NCBI GenBank assembly: GCA_947630195.1
Contig: CANRGQ010000044.1
Coordinates: 1-10,568, forward strand
Reading direction: 5' to 3'
Length of the DNA stretch: 10,568 nt
Source of the DNA: an uncultured Bacilli bacterium
Lineage (GTDB): Bacteria > Bacillota_I > Bacilli_A > RF39 > UBA660
The notes under the pieces were generated by a model that searched no databases, was not told the DNA's origin, and saw nothing but the letters and a program-made list of their open reading frames with translations. Shown here piece after piece: positions 4,564-10,568 of the stretch. A program made the translations under genes and the position numbers. How positions within the stretch are numbered: the stretch's first letter is position 1; every line of letters begins with the position of its first letter.

Positions 4564-5154
4564 ATGAAAATAGTTGTAGCGTCTAATAATGAACATAAGA
4601 TAAAAGAATTTAAAAGTATTTTGAGTGATGTGGAATTATTAACTTTAAAAGATATTGGTTTTACAGAAGATATCGAAGAAACGGGAGATACTTTTTTAGA
4701 AAACGCTTTAATTAAAGCTAAAACAGTAAGTGAATATTTAAAAAGTAAAGATTTAGATTATGATGTTTTATCTGATGATAGTGGACTTTGTTGTATTGGT
4801 CTAAATTTAGAGCCAGGTGTTTATAGTCATCGTTTTTGGGGTGATTTAACATTCCACGAAAAAAGAATGAAGTTAATTAAAGATTTAGAAGGTAAAAATA
4901 AAGAAGCCTATTTTATGTGTACCATTGTTTTATATCATATAGATGGTACATATGAATACAAAGAAGGTAAAACTTATGGCAAGATTATCGATAAGGAACT
5001 TGGCGATACTTCTTTTGGGTATGATGTTATCTTTTTATCCGATGATTTAGGCAAAACCTTTGGAGAGGCTACTGAAGAAGAGAAAAATGGTGTATCTCAC
5101 CGGGGTAGAGCCTTAGAGCAAATAAAAGAATTAATTGGGAGAGAAAATGCTTAA
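4564..5154 (+). CDS. rdgB: XTP/dITP diphosphatase (non-canonical purine NTP pyrophosphatase)
   Basis: RdgB/HAM1-family enzymes hydrolyse dITP, ITP and XTP to monophosphates and keep deaminated purines out of nucleic acids. The 196-residue product has the usual length and motifs: ASNNEHKIKEFK (6-17), TGDTFLENALIKA (40-52), SDDSGLCCIGLNLEPGVYSHRFWG (in two pieces, about 70-93) with the general-base region DDSG, SFGYDVIF (150-157), and EEEKNGVSHRGRAL (171-184). The in-frame ATG at 4552 would add four residues, but the promoter places the transcript start there. GGTGG at 4555-4559 sits 4-5 bases before ATG 4564, and family members begin MKIV-ASNN. It is the first gene of a four-gene operon and overlaps the next by 8 bases. 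Confidence 0.95.
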   Translation: MKIVVASNNEHKIKEFKSILSDVELLTLKDIGFTEDIEETGDTFLENALIKAKTVSEYLKSKDLDYDVLSDDSGLCCIGLNLEPGVYSHRFWGDLTFHEKRMKLIKDLEGKNKEAYFMCTIVLYHIDGTYEYKEGKTYGKIIDKELGDTSFGYDVIFLSDDLGKTFGEATEEEKNGVSHRGRALEQIKELIGRENA

Positions 5155-5632
5155 AATAGTAGAATATGAAGAAAAATATTTAGAAGATGTTCGGGATTTA
5201 TTAACTGAATTAGAAGAATATATTGTGGCAATTGATAAAGATAATTTAGATAGAGTGCATCCTTTATATCATGAAAAGATGGCTTTAGTTGATTTAGAAG
5301 ATGTAAATAAAAATAATGGAAGATGTTATTTAGCTATTGATGAAAATAAAGTGCTAGGATTGATTATGGGAACCATACCACCCTTTGGTGAGTATGATTA
5401 TTTAGATTATAAATGTCCTAAAAGAGGAGTTATTACGGAACTTGTCGTAATTAAAGAAGTAAGAAGTAAAGGGATTGGAGATTCTTTAATTAAAAAAATG
5501 GAAGAATATTTTAAAGATAAAGGTTGTGAATATGTTTTAGTTGATGTCTTTGCTTATAATGATATAGCCATTAACTTTTATCATAAAGAGGGATATCATG
5601 CGAGAATGCATACTAATATTAAGAAGTTATAG
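5147..5632 (+). CDS. GNAT family N-acetyltransferase
   Basis: This is a 161-residue acyl-CoA-dependent acetyltransferase of unknown substrate. The acetyl-CoA-binding motif A runs from about 97 to 115 (ITELVVIKEVRSKGIG) with the R-x-x-G-x-G signature at 106-111. VLVDVFAYNDIAINFYHKEGY (in two parts, about 130-150) is the normal C-terminal GNAT strand-helix with a Tyr and an N-x-x-A-x-x-FY pattern. The start is ATG 5147, with GGGAGAG just upstream. A longer TTG start at 5135 would place that ribosome-binding site inside the gene. The ATG overlaps the rdgB stop (ATGCTTAA), which suggests coupled translation, and only 2 bases separate it from the next gene. Confidence 0.88.
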   Translation: MLKIVEYEEKYLEDVRDLLTELEEYIVAIDKDNLDRVHPLYHEKMALVDLEDVNKNNGRCYLAIDENKVLGLIMGTIPPFGEYDYLDYKCPKRGVITELVVIKEVRSKGIGDSLIKKMEEYFKDKGCEYVLVDVFAYNDIAINFYHKEGYHARMHTNIKKL

Positions 5633-5634
5633 AT

Positions 5635-6015
5635 ATGGACAAGAATGCAATATTAAAAAAATTAAAAGAATTTAATTTAGATAAGAGTAAATATTTAGTT
5701 ATATCAGGGGGAGCAATGGTTTTACTGGGGATAAAAGATACTACCAAAGATATTGATATAGCGGTGAGCAAAGATTATTGCGAATATTTGCTTAACAATT
5801 ATTCTTGTGAATTTGATAGAGTAAATGAATTTAATCATAAGTGTTATAATTTAGATGTTTTTAATTTTGGGATAGATTACTATAGTGATGATTATGAAGA
5901 AGTAGAAGGTATAAGAGTCCAAACGGTTGAGGATATTATTAAATTAAAAAGATTTTTAAATAGAGAGAAAGATAAAGAAGATATTAAGAAATTAATTAAG
6001 TATAAGGGAGAGTAG
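5635..6015 (+). CDS. Small nucleotidyltransferase-like protein (AbiEii-type fold)
   Basis: The 126-residue product looks like a minimal nucleotidyltransferase-fold protein. VISGGAMVLLGIKDTTKDIDIAV (in two parts, 22-44) has the Gly-Gly turn and the D-x-D pair (Asp39, Asp41) of the family, and Asp81 in FGIDYY may be the third acidic residue. The end, VQTVEDIIKLKRFLNREKDKEDIKKL (in two parts, about 95-120), matches the C-terminal P-x-D-x-x-x-x-K-x-x-x-x-R-x-K-D-x-x-D pattern of AbiEii-like proteins. In abortive-infection type IV systems such proteins pair with an AbiEi regulator, but none is next to it here, so a toxin role is not supported. The upstream Shine-Dalgarno is weak (AAGAAG), and translation probably depends on the gene before it, 2 bases away. 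Confidence 0.7.
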   Translation: MDKNAILKKLKEFNLDKSKYLVISGGAMVLLGIKDTTKDIDIAVSKDYCEYLLNNYSCEFDRVNEFNHKCYNLDVFNFGIDYYSDDYEEVEGIRVQTVEDIIKLKRFLNREKDKEDIKKLIKYKGE

Positions 6016-6017
6016 TT

Positions 6018-6464
6018 ATGGAAAAAGAAAACTTTTTAGGGGCCGTTTACATGATAATTAAAAATGCAAAGGGAGAGATATTATTTGGAAGAAGAATTGG
6101 AACTAAACTTTGGTGTGGTTATTTAGGCCTTCCTGCCGGACACATAGATATTGGTGAAGATGCTTATGAAGCCCTTTTTAGAGAGGCTAAAGAAGAATTA
6201 GATATTGAAATAAGTTATGAAGATATTGTAGATACCTTTGTTGTTAACAGAAGAAATAAAACCCTAGCCCCTTACTTTGATATATATTTTGAAATTAAAA
6301 GTTATAAGGGTGAGATTAAAATAAATGAAGTAGATAAATGTCAGGAACTTAAATGGTGTGATATAAATAATTTACCAGATGATGTAATAGACTACCAAAA
6401 AGATGCTTTAGAAAATTATTTAAAAGGGATAAAATTTAGTAGTATAAAGGTAGATAATAAATAG
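6018..6464 (+). CDS. NUDIX hydrolase
   Basis: NUDIX enzymes cleave nucleoside diphosphates linked to another group, often damaged nucleotides. In this 148-residue protein the NUDIX box runs from Gly41 to Ile63 (GHIDIGEDAYEALF, then REAKEELDI). It keeps the metal-binding R-E-x-x-E-E residues (55-60), with Asp62 replacing the late Gly, a common variation. The first part (AVYMIIKNAKGEILFGRR, 9-26) is the usual first strand. GGGAG lies 8-12 bases before ATG 6018, and 2 bases separate it from the previous gene. As the last gene of an operon opened by RdgB, a nucleotide-pool cleaning role is a reasonable inference, but the substrate is not visible. No clear terminator follows; the gpmI promoter begins 6 bases after the stop. 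Confidence 0.9.
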   Translation: MEKENFLGAVYMIIKNAKGEILFGRRIGTKLWCGYLGLPAGHIDIGEDAYEALFREAKEELDIEISYEDIVDTFVVNRRNKTLAPYFDIYFEIKSYKGEIKINEVDKCQELKWCDINNLPDDVIDYQKDALENYLKGIKFSSIKVDNK

Positions 6465-6469
6465 ATAAT

Positions 6470-6498
6470 TTGTGCTTTTTGGTAATTCGTGGTAAAAT
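6470..6498 (+). promoter_or_regulatory. gpmI promoter with extended -10
   Basis: TTGTGC (6470-6475), 17 bp, TAAAAT (6493-6498) with TG and one base before it. The start is predicted near 6504-6506, right at the AAGGTG ribosome-binding site (6505-6510), so the leader would be only about 10 bases. Confidence 0.6.
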
Positions 6499-6515
6499 TT
6501 AAATAAGGTGAAACT

Positions 6516-8009
6516 ATGAAAAAAATATTAACAATTATTTTGGATGGTTTTGGGTATCGAGAAGAAGAAAGAGGTAATGCCATTAAAGAAGCCGATATGT
6601 TGTGCTTTAATAGGCTTTGGAAAGAATATCCGCATACGACTCTTTATGCTAGTGAAGAAAAAGTGGGTTTGCATGAAGGCCAATTTGGCAATAGTGAAAC
6701 AGGACATTCCACTATTGGGGCAGGAAGACTTTTGAAACAAAATGAAACTTTAGTCGATGAATTTTTAAAAAGTGATGTTTTAGAAAATGAAGTATTTCAA
6801 AAATTACTTTTAAATAAAGAAAAAGATATTCATCTTATGGGGCTATGTAGTGATGGTAATGTTCATGCGGGAGTTGATGATTTTTTAAATCTATTTGATA
6901 TTTTAGTTAAAAATGGTTTTAAAAAAATTCATTTTCATTTAATAACGGATGGAAGAGATACGGGTATTCATGATGCGTATAAATATATAAAATTAATTAA
7001 AGATGCGATAAATACAAAAAAAGTTGGGGATATTGCCACTATCTGTGGGCGTTATTATGCGATGGATCGAGATAAGAATTATGATAGAACGAAGTTATAT
7101 TATGAGTTAGTTACGCGAAATGCGGGTTATGATGTAGACTCAATCGAAGATGGTTTAAAAAGAATGTATGAAAAAGATATAACTGATGAATTTATAAGAC
7201 CAATGATTATTAATCGCAGTGGCCATATTAAAAATGGTGATGTTCTTATTTGGATGAATTACAGAGCTGATAGGGCTAAACAAATTATATCTTCTTTTGT
7301 AAATCCTGATTTTAATGGTTTTCATACTTTAAATATGGATAAACTTGAGGTTTATAGTTTTCTGCCTATAGATAAAGATATTCCAACCAATAATTTTATT
7401 CCGGAACTAGTTATTACAAATCCTTTAGGACTCTATTTATCAAAGCTTGATTTAACGCAAGCGAGAATTGCCGAGACCGAAAAGTTTCCTCATGTTACTT
7501 ACTTTTTTGATGGTGGTTATAATGGAAAGATAAATAAATGTGATACCTTTCATATCCCATCACCAAGTGTGGCTACCTACAATTTAAAACCGGAAATGAG
7601 TGCCGTGGGGGTTACTAAAAAATGTATTGAATGTATGATGGAAGACTATGATTTTATCTTAGTTAACTTTGCTAACCCTGATATGGTGGGACATACGGGA
7701 GACTATGAAGCCACAGTTAAAGCTTGTATTGCGGTTGATTTATGTTTGGATAAAATTATGGAAAAAGCGGAAGAAAATTTCTATAAAGTAATTATTTTAG
7801 CGGACCATGGTAATGCTGATATCATGATTGATGAAGAAGGTAATCCAGTTACGACCCATACTTTAAGTAAAGTGCCATTTATCATTATGGATAAAAATGT
7901 TAAATTAAAAGAAAGTGGTGACTTAACGATGGTGGCACCGACTATTTTAGAATATATGGATATAGCGATACCGGAAGAAATGAAAGAAACAGATATTTTA
8001 TTAAAATAA
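6516..8009 (+). CDS. gpmI: 2,3-bisphosphoglycerate-independent phosphoglycerate mutase
   Basis: It interconverts 3- and 2-phosphoglycerate through a phosphoserine intermediate and two metal ions (usually Mn). The chain is 497 residues against about 510 usually, with all catalytic motifs. Asp10 is in ILDGFG, the nucleophile Ser60 in GNSETGH, and SDGNVHAG at 112-119. TDGRDT is at 144-149, GRYYAMDRDKNYDR at 178-191, and NYRADRA at 248-254. PHVTYFFDGG lies at 325-334, IPSPSVATYNLKPEMSA at 347-363, DMVGHTG at 389-395 with its metal-binding Asp and His, ADHGNAD at 429-435, and His448 in VTTHTLSKVPF. Small differences from the norm (GNSETGHS for GNSEVGHL, DGGYNGKI for the usual SGG region) suggest a divergent lineage, not loss of function. 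It has its own promoter and terminator, apart from gap. Confidence 0.96.
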   Translation: MKKILTIILDGFGYREEERGNAIKEADMLCFNRLWKEYPHTTLYASEEKVGLHEGQFGNSETGHSTIGAGRLLKQNETLVDEFLKSDVLENEVFQKLLLNKEKDIHLMGLCSDGNVHAGVDDFLNLFDILVKNGFKKIHFHLITDGRDTGIHDAYKYIKLIKDAINTKKVGDIATICGRYYAMDRDKNYDRTKLYYELVTRNAGYDVDSIEDGLKRMYEKDITDEFIRPMIINRSGHIKNGDVLIWMNYRADRAKQIISSFVNPDFNGFHTLNMDKLEVYSFLPIDKDIPTNNFIPELVITNPLGLYLSKLDLTQARIAETEKFPHVTYFFDGGYNGKINKCDTFHIPSPSVATYNLKPEMSAVGVTKKCIECMMEDYDFILVNFANPDMVGHTGDYEATVKACIAVDLCLDKIMEKAEENFYKVIILADHGNADIMIDEEGNPVTTHTLSKVPFIIMDKNVKLKESGDLTMVAPTILEYMDIAIPEEMKETDILLK

Positions 8010-8036
8010 TATGTTTAGTTATTAAGCATATTTTTT
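8008..8036 (+). terminator. Intrinsic terminator after gpmI
   Basis: A 10-bp stem pairs 8008-8017 with 8023-8032 (one T-G pair) around GTTAT, and the T-run 8031-8036 follows. It overlaps the gpmI stop codon and ends 3 bases before the next start codon. Confidence 0.7.
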
Positions 8037-8039
8037 AAT

Positions 8040-8834
8040 ATGAATAATTATTTGGAATTTAGAGAAAAAATAAGAGAGGAATTAAAGAAAATAAAAGATG
8101 AAGAGATGGAAAATTTAATTAAGAGATTACAAAAAGATGCTTATTATATGGAAAAGAATTTAAATAAATATTTAGAATATAAAAGAATAATGGGTAGTAT
8201 TAAAATAAGCGAAGTTATAAAAGATGTAAATACGCACCGCGATAAACAATTTTATAGTGAAAGTAAAATGACCGATACTTCTAAAGGTGAATTGATGCTT
8301 GTTAATAAGTATTATTATCTTTTGGATTCTTATAAACCAGACTTGGTTTTAATGACTGATACTTATGCTAAAAGTGTTAATAAATATCTAGAAAAGAATA
8401 CTTATAGATGGTTTCAAAAGATGGTGGAAGATGCTAAAAAAGAAAACATTATATTATATAGTGTGTCTGGTTTTAGAAGTTATGAATATCAAAAAGAATT
8501 ATATGATAATTATGTATTAAAAGATGGAATAAAAGTGGCCGATACTTATTCGGCTAGAGCTGGTCATTCTGAACATCAAACTGGTTATGCCCTAGATATA
8601 AATACATCTTCTAGTTTAGATTATTTTGAAGATACCAAAGAATTTTTATGGTTAAGTAGAAATGCTCATAAGTATGGTTTTATTTTAAGATACCCAAAAG
8701 ATAAAGAAAATATAACGGGATTTAAATTTGAACCTTGGCATTATCGCTATGTCGGAATAGAAGTGGCTACTTATATTAAAAAACATAATTTAACCTTTGA
8801 GGAATACTATGCGTATTTTGTCGAAAATAGGTAG
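8040..8834 (+). CDS. VanY-type D-alanyl-D-alanine carboxypeptidase without visible signal peptide
   Basis: The 264-residue product ends in a full peptidase M15B/VanY domain (about 78-245). TDTSKGELMLVNKYYYL lies at 78-94 and SGFRSYEYQ at 143-151. SEHQTGYALDI (177-187) carries zinc ligands His179 and Asp186, and EPWHYRYVG (231-239) carries Glu231 and zinc ligand His234. Such enzymes trim D-Ala from peptidoglycan peptides outside the membrane. The N-terminal 65 residues are charged and helical, with no hydrophobic segment, so no secretion signal or anchor is visible. An in-frame TAG at 8016 leaves no room for an upstream extension. No Shine-Dalgarno precedes the ATG, which follows a terminator T-run. 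The gene may be 5'-truncated, leaderless or cytoplasmic; ATG 8106 is a weaker alternative start. Confidence 0.85.
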   Translation: MNNYLEFREKIREELKKIKDEEMENLIKRLQKDAYYMEKNLNKYLEYKRIMGSIKISEVIKDVNTHRDKQFYSESKMTDTSKGELMLVNKYYYLLDSYKPDLVLMTDTYAKSVNKYLEKNTYRWFQKMVEDAKKENIILYSVSGFRSYEYQKELYDNYVLKDGIKVADTYSARAGHSEHQTGYALDINTSSSLDYFEDTKEFLWLSRNAHKYGFILRYPKDKENITGFKFEPWHYRYVGIEVATYIKKHNLTFEEYYAYFVENR

Positions 8835-8850
8835 CGAATAATAGATTAAT

Positions 8851-8860
8851 TTGATATAAT
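8851..8860 (+). promoter_or_regulatory. Extended -10 promoter for the membrane-anchored protein
   Basis: TTGATATAAT places TG and one base before a perfect TATAAT (8855-8860). There is no good -35 at 17 bp (TAGCGA), but extended -10 promoters often lack one. The start would be near 8867, about 25 bases before the ATG at 8892. Confidence 0.5.
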
Positions 8861-8891
8861 TACTAGTAGAATAGAGAGTGTGAGTTGTAAA

Positions 8892-10442
8892 ATGAATGAA
8901 AATCCTAATCCAATAGAAAATTTAAACAATAATGGTGATATGAATAATAATGTTGTTAATAATGTTACTCCAGTAAGTAGTGGAGCAAGTAATGGAGAGT
9001 CAGGAGTGTCAGATGTTCCAGTTGCCCAACCTGTGCCACCGGTAACTCCTACTAATGATGTAAATGATGTAAGTAATGGAAATCTTGCACCAGAAAAAAG
9101 TAAAAAGAAAACTAATATAGTACCTATTATAATTGTAGTATTAGTCTTAGTTTTGGCTTTAGGAGCTGGTTATTACTTCTTTATCCATAAAGGAAGCAAT
9201 CAAAATATCTATTATAAATTAATTGATAGTATGCAAAGTGCTTTAGCGGAAAATGTTAGTATTTTTAGTAATGTCGAAAATACGGAAAATAGACTTACTG
9301 GTGATGCTTCATTTAGTATTTCGGGAGTTGATTCTACTTATCAAAACATAGCTAATATCTTAAATAAATTAAGGCTTAACTTAGATATTAAAAATGATTT
9401 AAATAATAAGATATTAAAAACTAATGTTAAAGCTACCTATAATAGTGATGAGTTGTTAGATATTGACGCCAATGTCTATGATAAAGATTTATATTTATCT
9501 CTAGGGGATTTATATAGTAAGCCTATTTTAGTAAATGATGCGGATATGTCCGTCTTATGGGGTGTAAATCATAGTGGGGACTATAAAGTAATTATTAATG
9601 AACTAGGAACTATTATAAAGGAAAGTTTAAGTAGTAAATATTTTAGTAATACGAAAGTTGATGTTACTGTTAATGGCCAAAATATTAAAGCTACTAATTA
9701 TAAACTATTATTGACTGGTAAAGATTTTAGTGAAATTTTAAATAGTATTTATATTAAAATGGCTAGTAATGAAAATTTATTAAATGCTATGGCTAATGTA
9801 TCAGGTGTAAGTGTTGAAGATTTAAAAGAAAATATCAATACAAGTAAAGATGCCTTACTAGAAGAGTATCCAGAAAACTTAGAGGTAAACACTTATGTAA
9901 GAAGTAATATTGTCGAAAAAGTCGAAATTAAAAATAATGATAATGTTTTAGTCTTAGAGAGAATAGATAATAATACTTATAATATCTTAGATAAAGATGA
10001 GAAAGTGGGAACTATTCAAATTGAAAATAATTATATTCGTCTTACAGTTGAAGTAGCTGGTACATATGTCGAACTTGAGTATAATATGGGAAGTAGTAGA
10101 AGTTATATAATTAAGTTAACTTTTAAAGAAAGTTCAACATCTAGTGGGGAAGTAAGTTTAGAAATAAATAAAGAAGAAAGTGAACTTAGAATTAATCTAA
10201 GTGCCAAAGGTTTAGTTGGGGAAAATAGTAATGTAGCCTTTAAGATTAATTTAAGAGAAGAAAAAGGAACTAAACTAGAAAAAGAAAATGTTAGTAATAG
10301 TGTAGAATATGATAAATTAACAGATAAAGATTATGAAGAAATGAGTACTAAATTAATGCAAAGTGAAGGATTATTATCTTTAGTTCAAGATATCCTTGTC
10401 ATAGGAGATTCTTTTGAAGGGTTAGGTTCTTTAGGATTATAA
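8892..10442 (+). CDS. Membrane-anchored protein of unknown function with Asn/Pro-rich cytoplasmic tail
   Basis: I do not recognise a family. From ATG 8892 the product has 516 residues. The first ~70 are low-complexity, rich in Asn, Pro, Val and Ser (disordered). KSKKK then precedes a single strong membrane helix (about 75-98), and by the positive-inside rule the remaining ~415 residues are outside the cell. That domain is rich in Asn, Lys, Ser and alternating hydrophobic/polar stretches suggestive of beta strands, with an acidic C-terminal part; no catalytic motif or cysteine pair stands out. A GTG at 8880 could add four residues, but it has no spaced ribosome-binding site, while GTGAG at 8880-8884 lies 7 bases before the ATG. 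It is transcribed alone and ends at a strong terminator. Confidence 0.8.
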   Translation: MNENPNPIENLNNNGDMNNNVVNNVTPVSSGASNGESGVSDVPVAQPVPPVTPTNDVNDVSNGNLAPEKSKKKTNIVPIIIVVLVLVLALGAGYYFFIHKGSNQNIYYKLIDSMQSALAENVSIFSNVENTENRLTGDASFSISGVDSTYQNIANILNKLRLNLDIKNDLNNKILKTNVKATYNSDELLDIDANVYDKDLYLSLGDLYSKPILVNDADMSVLWGVNHSGDYKVIINELGTIIKESLSSKYFSNTKVDVTVNGQNIKATNYKLLLTGKDFSEILNSIYIKMASNENLLNAMANVSGVSVEDLKENINTSKDALLEEYPENLEVNTYVRSNIVEKVEIKNNDNVLVLERIDNNTYNILDKDEKVGTIQIENNYIRLTVEVAGTYVELEYNMGSSRSYIIKLTFKESSTSSGEVSLEINKEESELRINLSAKGLVGENSNVAFKINLREEKGTKLEKENVSNSVEYDKLTDKDYEEMSTKLMQSEGLLSLVQDILVIGDSFEGLGSLGL

Positions 10443-10464
10443 TTTAAAATAAATTAAAGAAAAT

Positions 10465-10497
10465 AAAAATCGATAGTTATTTAATTATCGATTTTTT
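10465..10497 (+). terminator. Intrinsic terminator after the membrane-anchored protein gene
   Basis: An 11-bp perfect stem pairs 10465-10475 with 10486-10496 (core ATCGATA/TATCGAT) around a 10-base loop, with T at 10492-10497. The A-run on the left arm means it may work in both directions. Confidence 0.85.
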
Positions 10498-10568
10498 ATA
10501 CAATAGGAAAGTCATGCAAAAAGTGAAATTATGTCTTGACATTCATTTGTTCGTATAGTATAATTATA
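10493..10568 (+). repeat. Promoter cassette, copy B
   Basis: This second copy of the 4302-4375 sequence again starts in the T-run of a terminator and keeps GAAAGTCAT, AAAAAGTGAAATTATG and the identical -35/spacer run. It diverges in the last part of the spacer (TATAG here, CTTGA there). The window ends just after the -10, so what it drives is not seen. Confidence 0.75.
10536..10564 (+). promoter_or_regulatory. Perfect-consensus promoter at the window end
   Basis: TTGACA (10536-10541), 17 bp, TATAAT (10559-10564). The start is predicted beyond base 10568, pointing out of the window. Confidence 0.85.

Noticed and set aside
5135..5146. TTG start for the GNAT gene
   Set aside because: It would put the GGGAGAG ribosome-binding site inside the coding region. 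ATG 5147 with an 8-base overlap fits better.
6528..6740. Frames on either strand inside the start of gpmI
   Set aside because: They lie inside a fully conserved coding region in other frames and have no ribosome-binding sites.
1..10568. Mycoplasma-type code (TGA = Trp)
   Set aside because: Tryptophans are encoded by TGG and the ABC gene ends at a TGA right before a terminator.

Overview
The window is AT-rich DNA with short intergenic gaps, ATG starts with GG-rich ribosome-binding sites, mainly TAA/TAG stops and TGG for tryptophan. TGA appears as a stop, so this is the standard bacterial code and not the Mycoplasma code. The proteins look like those of low-GC Bacillota, perhaps an uncultured gut lineage near Bacilli/Mollicutes; that placement is an inference from composition and protein style. 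No rRNA, tRNA, CRISPR array or transposase gene is visible.

Layout. 1-540 is the 3' end of an ABC exporter gene, closed by a strong hairpin. 541-936 has no conventional gene but is dense with signals: a plus-strand promoter, a structured leader, a 36-codon hydrophobic/cationic peptide ORF, and a convergent minus-strand antisense RNA with its own consensus promoter and terminator. This has the architecture of a type I toxin-antitoxin locus. clpP follows on the minus strand, divergent from a TGS-domain nucleoside kinase gene that overlaps gap (GAPDH). The 308-bp gap/rdgB spacer holds a terminator, a consensus promoter inside a repeated cassette, a probable structured RNA resembling the 3' end of an IS605/tnpB element, and a separate rdgB promoter.

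4564-6464 is a tight four-gene operon: RdgB-type XTP/dITP pyrophosphatase, GNAT acetyltransferase, a small solitary nucleotidyltransferase-like protein and a NUDIX hydrolase. gpmI (phosphoglycerate mutase) has its own promoter and terminator. A VanY-type carboxypeptidase without a visible signal peptide or Shine-Dalgarno follows, then a membrane-anchored protein of unknown function with an Asn/Pro-rich cytoplasmic tail. The window ends in a second copy of the promoter cassette seen before rdgB, aimed at something outside.

How the genes fit together: GapA and GpmI supply two steps of lower glycolysis. RdgB and NUDIX are nucleotide-pool cleaners, and the TGS kinase probably salvages nucleosides. 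ClpP is the general protease, and its transcript probably runs into the antisense RNA of the candidate toxin locus. The most interesting stretches are 578-945 and 4302-4563.
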